From: Eleusine coracana subsp. coracana
Lineage: Eukaryota > Streptophyta > Magnoliopsida > Poales > Poaceae
Direction of reading: 5' to 3'
DNA length: 64,000 nucleotides
Assembly (NCBI GenBank): GCA_032690845.1
Contig: CM064430.1
Coordinates: 52,735,882 to 52,799,881, forward strand
A program made the position numbers and the translations under genes. This document shows, piece by piece, positions 12,234-22,860 of this stretch (positions are counted from its first letter, which is position 1; every line of letters starts with the position of its first letter). Under the pieces are notes generated by a model. The model worked only from the letters and a program-made list of their open reading frames with translations, ran no database searches and had not been told where the DNA came from.

Positions 12234-12438
12234 TAGGGATTGAAAAATCGCTAAAAACCGGCTAGTTTTTACGGTTTTCGGTAAAACCAGTCCGGCTCAG
12301 TTTCAGCAGACATCCGGTTTATCGGAAAAATTAAACCTAGCCACTGTAGCAAAAACGGTTTTCAATCGGTTTTCCCGGCTTATCGATCGGTTTTCAGCGA
12401 GAGAAAAAACCACTACTGTTACCATTTTTGAATCCTTG
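12234..12438. mobile_element. Non-autonomous hAT (Ac/Ds-like) MITE with 8-bp TSD
   Basis: The element starts TAGGGATTGAAAAATCG and ends with an imperfect inverted match, CCATTTTTGAATCCTTG. It is flanked by exact 8-bp direct repeats TATATTAC at 12226-12233 and 12439-12446. The (T/C)AGGGAT terminus with an 8-bp duplication is diagnostic of hAT elements. The 205-bp body has no coding capacity. It contains five CGGTTT motifs (12272, 12315, 12356, 12367, 12388), reminiscent of subterminal transposase-binding motifs of Ac-like elements. It must depend on an autonomous hAT elsewhere. Confidence 0.85.
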
Positions 12439-13170
12439 TATATTACTGAATTGTATCATAAGGAAAGCAATAATCCAATATAAAGAAGACTAGGTTACTC
12501 CTGGTCCGGGCCGTCCCTCGTGCGCACTATTAAGCTCTGTCACGTGTCGTCGCGCTGCAGCATCAGCATCACCGTCGCTTTGTCGGGTGGAGCCGGCCAG
12601 CCGGAGGGGTCTCTCTAACGCAGCAGTACAAGACGTCCGTGTCGCACAAGTCCTCCAGGAAACGAAGTGCTTAATGTGCGAGAGGGGTTTACAAAAACGA
12701 AACCATACTGGTTTTCGAACCGAGCAAAGACTAATTGGTTAACTAGAAAAACCATCAGTATGATTACGTTTTTTTTTTTGTGGAGTGAACTCAGGAAAAA
12801 GTATTTTTTTTTTGTTACGCCAGTTGGTTCAAACCTGCTTGATTCTTAAATAAATAAGAAAGGAATCATAGCGTAGTATGATTACGTTTTTTTTTGTCCA
12901 GCTGGATGGAGGGAGTATGTGTTACTACAGTACATTACGTATTAGTGTGCAGTGCTGCAGAACGAAAAGCCACCTTGGTTCTTAAATGGAGGAAAGGAAG
13001 AGAGTGATGAATAAATAAGAGAGGAATCATAGCAAAACCAAGATGAACTTAAGATGGAGTGCTGGCCTCGACCATTGAATCAGAGAGAATCATAGCAAAA
13101 CAAAGATTTTCCTAATTCTTTCATAAATAAATCTTTAAGAAAAGACGTACACAGTATCTAGTCTTACGAA
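12439..13170. other. Intergenic DNA between the two F-box genes
   Basis: AT-rich with several T8-T10 tracts. A GGAGGGAGTA motif at about 12907 resembles one end of a Stowaway-type MITE, but no partner end is visible. Partial sequence repetition occurs (ATAAATAAGA-GAATCATAGC motifs near 12850, 13015 and 13085). I see no gene. Confidence 0.35.
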
Positions 13171-14237
13171 CTAGCTAGAGACATAGCACGTCAAATAATT
13201 GGCAGCATCGGTCTTCTTGAACTTGCGCTCCGCACATGTACCCAAGCGATCAAAGGCAATATTTGTTCCCGCGCACAAGTACACGGTGTCAGGACGGATG
13301 ACCGGGGACACCCCGCTACCCGCCAGCACCGACCGTGTAGTGCTGATGAACAAGGCATGCCCATTGTTGAGTCTCTCCAATAAGGGCACCGTGTAACCTG
13401 CGTCCAAGTCCACGCGATACAGATAGCAGCTCCCGTGAATGCACGGATCACAGCAATCGTGGTGGCAAGCAATCAGCTCTCCGTTGTGATCCACCAGGAA
13501 CATCCGGCTTCGGTCACTGAAATGCATGCGTCTTGCATTGCCGCGTGGCGACTGATCTAGTTGGTAAGCGGCAGCCACCACCAGCTGTGGCCGTTGGTTC
13601 TCCACGGTTTGCACAACCGAGACGTCGGTTTCCGTGGCGCAGTAGACGCGGCCTGCGAACTGCAAGGTCGATAAGATCCTCTTGCTGGAGGAGTAAAGTT
13701 GTGTCCAACGTTCGTCGCCGGGCTTGGCAAGGGCTAGAGAAAAAGACTTGAAGTGCAGAACAACTGTGGAGTCATCGGCGACGCCCGCGCCGCGCAGATC
13801 GATGTCACATAGCCTGAAGTCTTTGTGGAGCCCTAGCGTACTTGCAGGCGGAAGGTTGCTGATCATCTGCCCTGTGATCGGGTTGAGGAGCTTCATATTA
13901 TCGTCGACGTCCGTGCGGCCCAGGAGGAGGAGGCCCTCAGAGGTATTTCCAATAACATGGTGGTGATAGGGAACCGTCATGATGATGCGCTTTCCGGTGA
14001 AGGTGTTCATCAAGCGCCGCCGGTTGCTGCGGACGCCGTCGTTGAAGGTGTCCGGGAGCAAGATCCAACCCCGGGGTTCGAACCGGCGGTCCAGAACACC
14101 TTGTGGGCGCAGGTAGTCAGAGCACGAGCCCGGTTGTTGCCGAGGACGTACTCGGCGATCAGGTCCGCCGCCAAGGCATCGAGATGTGCCCAGTCCCTTA
14201 CGTCGCAGGATTCAGGAGCAATCGGTGGAACCGCCAT
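13171..14237 (-). pseudogene. F-box/DUF295 gene with damaged F-box region
   Basis: A paralogue of the gene at 10088-11206 in the same orientation. The 3' frame (13171-14061 and further upstream to about 14120) encodes an intact DUF295 domain of about 300 aa with TSEGLLLLGRTD, LLNPITGQMI, ALAKPGDERWTQL, GRVYCATETDVSVVQ and YRVDLDAGYT. The start of the family protein is in a different frame from ATG 14237 (MAVPPIAPESCDVRDWAHLD, with a partial F-box helix), and the two frames break at about 14110-14150. Compared with the paralogue, about 20 residues of the second half of the F-box are also missing. An internal ATG at 14061 would give a 296-aa DUF295-only protein, so expression as a truncated protein cannot be excluded. 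I judge it a likely pseudogene. Confidence 0.75.
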
Positions 14238-14714
14238 GTTTTCAGCAAAGTTTCGTCATGAATACAGAGGAGACCGCGCGCTTCGGCCTTCGGATATTGA
14301 AGCCACCACAGCCACCACGATCGAGCGAGCCAGCAGTATTCCATGTTTGAATTTATCTAGGTCGTCCCTAGCTAGCTAGCTAGAAGAGACATAATAGGAT
14401 TGATGCTGGAACAAGATATGAACTAGGTAAAACGAAACTCGAATTCGATATGATTAGTAACGGTAATTACTATTCAAAATTAAGCGGGACTCTTGACAAT
14501 TGAATAAGCGGGAACCAGCAAATTGTTTATTTCAAAGGTTGACACAAATCATTGAAAAAAAAGGAACGATCATAACAGACCCGAACTAAGTAAATTTAAT
14601 CTCCTTACTAGCAAAATGCTCGTGCATTATAATGGGTTTTAAAAAAATCAAAAAATAATAATAGACATCAATTTATTTGATAGATAGAGTATGATAGATA
14701 ATATTATTAAATAA
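14238..14714. other. Intergenic DNA with a degenerate Helitron-like end
   Basis: Contains a TAGC microsatellite at 14366-14382. CTAG at 14608-14611 is followed by a weak hairpin-like sequence, which reads as a degenerate minus-strand Helitron 3' end. There is no gene. Confidence 0.35.
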
Positions 14715-15510
14715 CTAGCAAAGTGTCCGTGCGTTGCTACGGACTTCAAAAACAAAACACTCTTTATAACTTAAATATAAATTATTTACATAATAGAATT
14801 ATTAGATATATACAATATTATTTACATTTTTTACATAAAAGATCATATTTATATTATTGTTGATGCTTCTTAGTATATTATTTTATATGTCAAAAATAAC
14901 ATTTTTTTACTATTTTTTACCATATTCTAGAAATGTTATATAAAAGGAAAAATCAATTTACACAGTCTACAAAATAGCATTGCATTGCAAATGATTTTGA
15001 ACTTGAAATCTTGCTCCAATAGAAAATATTAAAATATAAAAGTTGTAAATCTCGTCGAGACCTTTTCGAAACATATGTGGATCATATTATTTGGACTTCA
15101 GAGTTAGAAGATATGGGTCCCGTACAGAGACCTGCACAGAGAAGTCCGAATCAGAACAAATACTTTTGCATCGCATATTTGAAAACCTAAACGGCAGGAT
15201 CTGTACTTACATTGAATATCAAAGTTGTAGAACTTTTCGAGAGCTACGATATAGAGTCCAAGTTTGTTTAATTTGAGCTCCGGATGAGGGAATTATGATT
15301 TTTAAAATTTGGTACTTGATATGAAAGGTATGAAACCGATTTGGATTCAATCTCTAACTTTGTGGACATGAAGTGGATGACCGCACCTCAATTAATAGAT
15401 TGTAGAGATAATAAAAGATAATTCATATATTTTTTCTAATTATTTCTTCATTCTAAAATTATTAACGATTTTTTCGTTATTTTTTATCTTTTATTTTATT
15501 CAAACCGATT
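14715..15510 (-). mobile_element. Candidate non-autonomous Helitron, minus strand
   Basis: On the minus strand the sequence GTCCGT-(8 nt)-ACGGAC (14744-14725) forms a 6-bp hairpin. CTAG (14718-14715) follows 6 nt further on, and then T. That is the canonical Helitron 3' end, so the element body lies to the right. The body is AT-rich and non-coding. The right boundary given is approximate, because a Helitron 5' end (TC after A) is too short to place by eye. Confidence 0.55.
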
Positions 15511-15899
15511 GTCCTGTTCCTAGCCATCACGTACGAGTAGGACAGAACTGCTCCGATTCTTGGAGAGTGAGTTGGAAACATTTACAGCGACCTGATGTGA
15601 TGACACGTTTGAAAAATTGATTGATGGGCATGCCCATGGAGCAAGAAGAAACGACGGAATCCGGACACGGTGGCCAGGTCCACATCAAGCAAGACTTCCC
15701 AGCAGTGGAGCCCAGCTCTCGAGCTCGATGCAGTTGGACCGACGTGAGCAGAGGCAGCTGATACCTTCTTGGTACGCGACCACGCGAGGCCGGAACGAAT
15801 ACAAGTTGCCCATTGTCGGTTGTTCTACACGCGGCGTGTGCATCTCGTGTTTTCTCCATTGTTGTTGTCGCCCAGTTGCACCTCCTTGCTGCGACGGCA
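15511..15899. other. Unassigned GC-balanced sequence upstream of the amine oxidase
   Basis: Overlapping open frames exist on both strands (for example 15527-16075 minus and 15617-16207 plus), but none has family features or a bias favouring one frame. I treat the region as upstream non-coding or an old gene fragment. Confidence 0.3.
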
Positions 15900-16196
15900 T
15901 GGGGAGCCGTTGTAGCGGGCCTTGCCGCCAAGCGCCAAATGACCTTGTAGCGATAGCCTTGCGAATCCCCTGTCTTTACCCCCTCAGTCCCAATGGGAAG
16001 TGGGAACGGAGGAGCTGCCAGAAACAGGGCAGCAGAGGCAGAGCAGACATCAAGGGCTCCAGACGAAGTGAGCACGGGAGGGGATCCGTTGTGACGGACC
16101 TTGGCGCCAAATTACCTTGTACCGCATGCCTTCCGCCAACCTCCTCCGTCTTTACCCCTAAATCCAAAGCTCAAATCCAAAAGGGAACTGAGGAGC
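15900..16196. repeat. Diverged tandem duplication upstream of the amine oxidase
   Basis: Segments starting at about 15900 and 16079 share the same order of short blocks: GGGGAnCCGTTGT, GGnCTTGnCGCCAA, ACCTTGTA, a GCCTT block, then GTCTTTACCCC and a GAGGAGCTG block near the end. The spacing is about 179 bp. The second copy ends about 130 bp before the amine-oxidase ATG, so the duplicated unit lies in the proximal promoter or leader. Confidence 0.55.
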
Positions 16197-16330
16197 TGGT
16201 TGGATAAATGGGTGGCTCCCTCGACCCGACGACCCCAATACACCACGAGCACGAGGTGCACGAGCGGAGCGCACAATTATACATGCCCGTCCGTGCCAAT
16301 CCCCATTGTTCAGTCACTCAAGTCAAACCC

Positions 16331-19300
16331 ATGGCCCGAACGCCGTTCGCCGCCATGCTCCCTCTCTTCCTCCTCCTCGCCGCGCTCTGCGCCACGGCCA
16401 GCGCCGCTTCCCACCCCCACCCGCTCGACCCGCTCTCCCCCGCGGAGATCACCGCCGTCCGGTCCGCCGTGCTGGCCTCCCCTCTCATCCCCGCCCGGCC
16501 GCTCACCTTCCACTACGTGGGCCTCGACGAGCCCGACAAGCCCGACGTCCTCGCCCACGCCGCCGCGCGCCACTCCGCCACGCGCCGCCGAACGGTCGTC
16601 GAACCAAACAACGCGCTCCCGCGCCGCGCGTTCGTGATCGCGCGCGCGGGCCGCGCGTCCCACGAGCTCCGCGTCGACGTCACCGACGCGTCGTCCCCTT
16701 CCGTGCTCTCCCACGCCGTGCACGCCGCCGGGCACGGGTTCCCGACGCTGACCCTGGAGGAGCAGTTCGACGCGGTGGCGCTGCCGCCCAAACACGCGTC
16801 CTTCGTCGACTCCGTGCGCCGCCGCGGCGTGGCCATGGACGACGTGCTCTGCGCGGTGTTCCCCGTCGGCTGGTTCGGTGGCGCGGGCACCAAGCGGGTG
16901 GCCAAGATGCTGTGCTTCGTGGCGGGCGGCACGGCCAACTTCTACGCGCGCCCGATCGAGGGCGTCACCATGGTGGTGGACCTGGACGAGATGGCCATCG
17001 TCGAGTACAGGGACCGGGTGAGGGACCCCGTGCCGAAAGCCGAGGGAACCGACTACCGCGCGCGGAAGGCCGGCGCGCCGCTCGCCGGGCCGGAGCCGCC
17101 GCCCGGCGTCGTCGTGCAGCCCGAAGGCAGCGGAGTCCACATCGACGGCAACGTCGTCAGGCACGTCTTGATTCTTTACTTATTATTATTGCTCCGTTTC
17201 TCTCTGTTTTTTCTTTCGACTCCGCACAGTATCTGGTATTCGGGTTAGGAATCAGTCGACGTTACATTATGTCCCACGATAGCGTTCGATTCTCTTTGTC
17301 TCGTAATTCAAGTAAGAATATGCGCTACAAGATAAAAAGGGTGCCATTGTATTGTCCATAATTTTCAACTAATATTTCTAGGCCTGAAAACTTTGCTGTT
17401 AGACAACGCCGCCTATACGCGTGTGATTACACTCCGCACAGTCACAACTAGATAGCATCAGGCAACTGACAAACGGTCTGCTTAAGAGCACCACGTGATT
17501 TAATCCGACATTTTTTTTCAATTCAAAACTCATATGTCCGTGTGCGTCAAATTAAGTTGGAGCACTGCCTGCGCGCACGTGAACAACTAATCCAATTGTC
17601 ACATTTGCTTCTGCATCTAGTCTCTGAGATGTGATCCGCATCGCTGCAGAGCCTGCATCCTGAAAAAGGGGTTTGCTGTTAGGTGTACTACTGTAGCTCT
17701 TTTCTACAAAAAAAAAATTTGGTGTACTAGATAACCATATTTAACTAAGTTTTTTTTTGCGGGATGTTTAAGTTTAGTTTAGTCAAACCCCAAGTAAAAC
17801 CACCAAAGAAAATGAACCGCGAGTTACCGTTCATTCGTACTGTTTTCTACTGTTTATGCGCCGTTCAGTGATTTGGTAGCCGGTTTAACAACAGTTTTTT
17901 TTCTCAAACCGGATTGGCCAGAGCCCAGTTTGGAATGCACAATTTGTTTAGAATGAACGCTGACCATGACATTAATATAGCATTCTTTTCTTTCACAAAA
18001 AAAGTATTCTTTTAGATGAAAAACAACATAAATAGTACTACTGTATATGGTTCTACTTCATCCAGTCCACAATCTAAGGATTCGGAGCATTCAAAAAAAT
18101 TCTGAAATATAAACATTTGGATAGCTTGCTGTGTTGGACCATTTGCATGTATTATTAATGTCATACGGTTTATTCAGCTGCACCAACTTTATTTGGAGGG
18201 CACATGCATCTTTTATTCTTCTTCCTATTTTCATGTTTGAATGCTTAAAATTCTTAGATTGGGGACTGGAGTAAGTATTAGTTAGTTGCGACAATGAGGA
18301 GAATAGCCAGTACGAATCAAAGAGGACGACTTGAAACATTTATTTCTGATCGGCTTCAGATTTTAGTCTACCGTCTACATCAATGATCTTATCCTATCTC
18401 CAACAACTGTTTTTCATTTATTTTACATCATTTATTAAAATGCTGGTCACGTAGTAAACATAGTTACGGTCAAGTTTTCGGCATTTTCACTACTAATGCA
18501 GATTTGTTGCAACTATAGTGTAGTGATGCTTGATTTGTCTTGGAGTATGACTAACGTTATGTAACTTTTTCAGATGTACCTTGCAACAAATTACAGTGTG
18601 CAGTAGTATAGTAAAACGAAACAGCATTTTAGCGTCCATTTTGGTAAAAACATCACTCGAAACAGTGGTACCGAAAGAAATCACAAAATTGACTTGCCCC
18701 CTGCAGGTGGGCCAACTGGGAGTTCCACGTGGGCTTCGACATGCGCGCCGGCACGGTCATCTCGCTGGCCTCCGTCCTGGACCCCGACTCCGGCGCGCGC
18801 CGCCGCGTTCTGTACCGCGGCTTCGTCTCTGAAGTGTTCGTGCCGTACATGGACCCGGTGGAGGAGTGGTACTACCGCACGTTCCTGGACGCCGGCGAGT
18901 ACGGCCTGGGCCTCTGGGCGTTCCCTCTCCAGCCCGGCGCCGACTGCCCCTCCAACGCCGCCTACTTGGACGGCTACTACGCCGGCCAGGACGGCAAGCC
19001 CGTCCACAACGAGAACATGATCTGCGTCTTCGAGCGGTACGCCGGCGACGTCGCGTGGCGCCACACCGAGGCCGGGTTCCCGGGCCAACTGGTAACGACA
19101 GAGCTGAACACTCCCAACTCTGAAAGTGATAAACAGAGCTAAACATGATGTTTTGACGATCATTTTCCCGGTGTGCAGATCACGGAGGTCCGTCCTGACG
19201 TCACCCTGGTGGTGCGGATGGTGGTGTCGGCCGGCAACTACGACTACATCCTGGATTGGGAGTTCAAGACCAGCGGCTCGATCCGGTTCGTGGTCTCCCT

Positions 19301-20063
19301 CACCGGCCTGCTCGAGGTGAAGGGCGCACCGTACACGCACGCCGACCAGATCAAGGCCGACGCGCACGGCACGCTGGTGGCGGAGAACACGCTGGCCATC
19401 TACCACGACCACTACGTGACGTACCACCTGGACCTCGACGTGGACGGAACCACCAACTCCTTCGTCAAGAACTTCATCACCGCGAAGCGCAACTCCGGGA
19501 ACCCCACCACGGGCGGCGCGCCCACGCCAAGAAGAAGCTACTGGACCGTGCGGCGCGAGGTGGCCGAGACGGAGGCGGACGGGCGGGTCGACATTGATTC
19601 CAAGCCGGCCGACCTGCTGTTCGTGAACCCGGGGAAGAAGACGCGGATGGGAAACGAGGCCGGGTACCGGCTCGTCCCGTCGGGCGCGACGGCGGCGTCG
19701 GTGCTCGCCGCCGACGACTTCCCGCAGCGGCGCGCGAGCTACAGCAGGACGCAGGTGTGGGTCACGCCGTACAACCGGTCGGAGAAGTGGGCCCCCGGGG
19801 TGTATGCCGACCAGAGCGCCGGCGAGGATGGGCTCGCCGTGTGGAGCGCGAGGAACAGGAGGATTCGGAACGAGGACATCGTGCTGTGGTACACGCTGGG
19901 ACTGCACCACATCCCGTACCAGGAGGATTTCCCCGTGATGCCCACGCTCAGCGGCGCGTTCGAGCTGCGGCCGTCCAATTTCTTCGAGAGGAACCCGATA
20001 CTCAGAGCGAGAGCGCCCAGTGACGGTGCACACTCACAGAACTGCTCCTGTTCTGTCAGGTGA
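16331..20063 (+). CDS. Copper amine oxidase (primary-amine oxidase), secreted
   Basis: This enzyme oxidises primary amines such as putrescine to aldehydes, releasing H2O2 and ammonia, usually in the apoplast. Exons are 16331-17160, 18707-19091 and 19179-20063, giving 699 aa, the family's normal length. Residues 1 to about 26 form a signal peptide (LPLFLLLAALCATASA). N2/N3 domains cover about 30-240 and the catalytic domain about 270-690. Key residues are present: Tyr426 in the N-Y-D motif (precursor of the TPQ cofactor), catalytic Asp338 in FLDAGEYG, conserved Tyr324, copper ligands His481/His483 (HDH), and the third His at about 648-649 in LHHIPYQEDFP. Intron 1 begins with GC (CAG-GCACGT) rather than GT, and the joined codon gives the family-conserved RWANWEF. 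Intron 2 (87 nt) is GT-AG. The ATG at 16331 is preferred over an in-frame start at 16208, because it places the signal peptide at the N-terminus. It appears intact. Confidence 0.92.
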
Positions 20064-20945
20064 CGTGGCGGTGCAAGTCGGCTCGTGCACTTTCCTAGAG
20101 TAGAGCTTGTGAAGTGGTAATAGACCAACTATTTCAGTTCAAACAAATTGTTTGGACTCAATAAAATATTTAAGCTATTTGATCGGAAATAAAAATTTTC
20201 ATTTTTTTTTGCAAGATATTTGCGTCTATTACAGTTCCCATGTCCTCAATATCTAACAGAAATTATACAACAGACAGTTGCTAATCAAAGGTCAAATTAA
20301 ACACCCCGAAATTCCACCGCATATGGAAGAGATTAGAAACTCCCAAATGGACAACGGTGAAACAAAACTTTTCAGCACATTGAGCATGAAACATATTCAC
20401 GAAGCCTTGCCTGCAGAGTGAATATGCTTCATGCGGTGGATTTTTTTTTTTGACACACGTTGTATACAGTTGGAGTAGCTAAGCTGCAAGTATTTTCAAT
20501 TTTTTATTAGATGTATAATTGTGCTAGTACTTATCATATAACTTTTTTTTATCATACATACTCTGCTAATAAATATTTGTTTTATCTTACCTACGCTCTA
20601 CAATTTATGTTTTTGATTGTTAATATATATCGGATTCACTAAGATTTCAAGAATCTAGACGACATAAATTTTTTTTCAGATTCTAAAATTTAGAATATCA
20701 TATTTTAATAATCTTATAATTTGTTTTTACTAATCTAGAGTCATATTTTATATTCCAAAAGATTCAATACCCTTTGGATTTTAAAAATAGGATCAATATC
20801 CAAACAACATCTTCTAGATTTTATTTAGAATCTAGATTATAAAATAAGATAAAAATCAAATTTTAAAAATCGGATCCAAACCTTATTCGCACTCGTAGAG
20901 GCATCCGAGAAAGAGCTAGAGCAATTACAAACTTTTCTGAACCGC
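20064..20945. other. Amine oxidase 3' flank and AT-rich intergenic DNA
   Basis: The 3' untranslated region begins after the stop at 20063. Candidate polyadenylation-type AATAAA occurs near 20158-20164. The remainder is AT-rich with repeated AGATT/AATCT motifs (20640-20880) that may be an old MITE; no clean inverted ends were found. Confidence 0.4.
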
Positions 20946-21996
20946 ACGGAGGATGTACGGTGTACCGCACCGACTATTCTGTACCTGAAAAACTCCCCAT
21001 TTCTGTGTAGTAGAGTATAAAATATGCACCTTTTCTGTAGCTGCAGTGCACGGTGGTGCCCGCCTGCACGGTGTCACGACCCTTGCCGCGGAAGACGCGG
21101 ATCCGGTGGAGCCCACATGTCCGGCAGAGAGGCCGACCTCTCTCTGTTTACAGGACAGCGCTGCGCGGCATCTCCGGCTCTCCGCACCTGCCTCTGAAAT
21201 CGGCAGCATGCCGCCCCCCCCCCCCCCCCCCCCTCCGCGTCTTTTCTGCTGCCCACATTCCCCAACGCCGCAACCGGTGGTCGCCCTCCCTCGCGCTCCA
21301 AGCTTTGTCCTCTTCTTTCCACCCGCTTGCTTTTGGTTGCTCCAACGCCGCTACGTGCTAAACCATGGGGAAAGTGAAAAGGAGAGCCTAGCGCAGCGCT
21401 GATGCTGCTGTATTTTACTGCTCCTGACCACTGTCGTGGAGCAGGTGAGTTGTTGGTGGGGGATGGCTTGACTGGGCCTTGGTGAATGGTGAGACTGCCA
21501 CCGGGTTGCTCTGTCCGCTGCTGAGTGAGGCCTTCGACTTCCAGCTCGCTTTTCTTGGCGGTGTACTCGTGTTCGTTGCTATCGGGTGCTCTGTTCCCCA
21601 CTGCGCTTCAGACGGCTGCTGGTTCTTGAATTCGCCTAAAAAGGTTTGGTTCCTATTTACGCTGGTTGTAGTTTGTGTTGTGATTTAAAGCTCGGGCCTC
21701 TGTGGCCCAGGTTCTGAATTTGTTGCCATCTCTGATTTCAGGCCGAACACGCGTGCATTTGATAGGAGGAATCTTGGGATACCCTATCGCAAATAGGAGA
21801 TTTTGATCAATCATTTCCACGATTGGTTCAGCCTCCGGAGGAAAGAGGTGTACCGAGTCCAATCCTAATGCCAAAAATAGCCAGTCTGCTGGGCGGCGGC
21901 GTCTGATTCGAGCGAGGAGTTGGGCGGTTGCGCACGTGAAGTTCGTCGAAAAGCCTCGAGAGGAGGTTGCAATCTGCAACCGTCATCGCCACCACA
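20946..21996 (+). promoter_or_regulatory. Promoter and 5' leader of the DUF868 gene, with probable leader intron
   Basis: A perfect donor-like CAG-GTGAGT occurs at 21442-21450 and a pyrimidine-rich acceptor ending in CAG at 21741. These suggest a 5'-UTR intron at 21445-21741. A run of 20 C (21214-21233) lies in the upstream part. No open frame here resembles a known protein. Leader introns are common in grass housekeeping genes; transcript data would be needed to confirm this one. Confidence 0.45.
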
Positions 21997-22860
21997 ATGA
22001 GAGATCTCACATCTTGCCTCAGTCAAAGCAGCGTTCAGGTTGCGCAGTCCTCTTCTTCAGGTGGGCAGAACTTGGTGCAGTGCGCCTACCTGGCCCGTCT
22101 GCGCGGCAAGCGTTGCAGGGTCACCGTCACCTGGAGCATGGTGTCCATGGGGCAGGCCCTTTCCATCTCACTGGACGACTACTCGAACAGGTGCCTCTGC
22201 AAGACGGAGGTGAAGCCCTGGCTGTTCTCCAAGAGGAAGGGGACCAAGGTCGTGGAGGTGCACGGTGGTGGCAATCTGGAGATCACCTGGGACCTGTCCA
22301 ATGCGAAGTTCGGGGCTGGACCGGAGCCCCTTGAAGGTTTTCACGTTGCTCTGGTCTATGATCTTGAAGATGTCCTTGTGCTTGGCGACATGCAAAAGCA
22401 AAACAAGGAGGATGGCCGGGCCTTGCCTGATGCTTTCCATTCTGATTCAGTCATGATAGCCAGGAAGGAGCACATTTATGCGAAGAAGGTATATGCAGCA
22501 AAAGCTCGATTTTTGGATATTGGCCCACTTCATCATATCTCCATAGAGTGTGACACGGTGGGGGTCAGGGATCCAAGCTTGGAAATCAGGATTGGCAAGA
22601 AGAGAGTGTTGCTGGTGAAGAGGCTAGCATGGAACTTCAGAGGGAACCAGACGATCTATGTTGATGGACTTCCAGTGGAGGTGCTTTGGGATGTTCACGA
22701 GTGGCTGTTTGGTTCATCGAATGGGTGTGCTGTGTTTTTATTTCAGTCTGGTCAATCCATGGAAAAATTCTTGTTGAGAACATGCTCGCAGAATGAAAAA
22801 GAGGCTCAAGCGCATCGTTTTGGTTTCACTTTGATACTTCAAGCATGGAAGATTGAGTAG
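21997..22860 (+). CDS. DUF868 family protein
   Basis: A single coding exon for a 287-aa plant DUF868 protein of unknown biochemical role. The start at 21997 (MRDLTSCLSQSSVQVAQSSS) is chosen because family members begin in this way; an in-frame ATG at 21967 would add 10 residues. Conserved parts include NLVQCAYLARLRGKRCRVTV, LCKTEVKPWLFSKRKG, EVHGGGNLEITWDLSNAKFG, VALVYDLEDVLVLGDM and the C-terminal VDGLPVEVLWDVHEWLFG and FGFTLILQAWKIE. No signal peptide or membrane segment is visible. The frame is unbroken and the length is typical, so it should be functional. Confidence 0.9.
   Translation: MRDLTSCLSQSSVQVAQSSSSGGQNLVQCAYLARLRGKRCRVTVTWSMVSMGQALSISLDDYSNRCLCKTEVKPWLFSKRKGTKVVEVHGGGNLEITWDLSNAKFGAGPEPLEGFHVALVYDLEDVLVLGDMQKQNKEDGRALPDAFHSDSVMIARKEHIYAKKVYAAKARFLDIGPLHHISIECDTVGVRDPSLEIRIGKKRVLLVKRLAWNFRGNQTIYVDGLPVEVLWDVHEWLFGSSNGCAVFLFQSGQSMEKFLLRTCSQNEKEAQAHRFGFTLILQAWKIE

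Noticed and set aside
12900..12915. GGAGGGAGTA as a Stowaway MITE
   Set aside because: Only one end-like motif is visible, with no inverted partner or TA duplication.
14034..14237. Short frame at the start of the second F-box gene treated as a separate gene
   Set aside because: It is the N-terminal part of the same damaged gene in another frame.
16306..17361. Long Arg/Pro/Ala-rich plus-strand frame and a 284-codon minus-strand frame over the amine oxidase exon 1
   Set aside because: Both are shadows of the GC-rich amine-oxidase exon; their composition is low-complexity and they lack family features.
18681..20033. 450-codon minus-strand frame opposite amine oxidase exons 2-3
   Set aside because: It crosses an intron of a well-supported gene, and its His/Arg/Val-rich content is typical of antisense frames in GC-rich exons.
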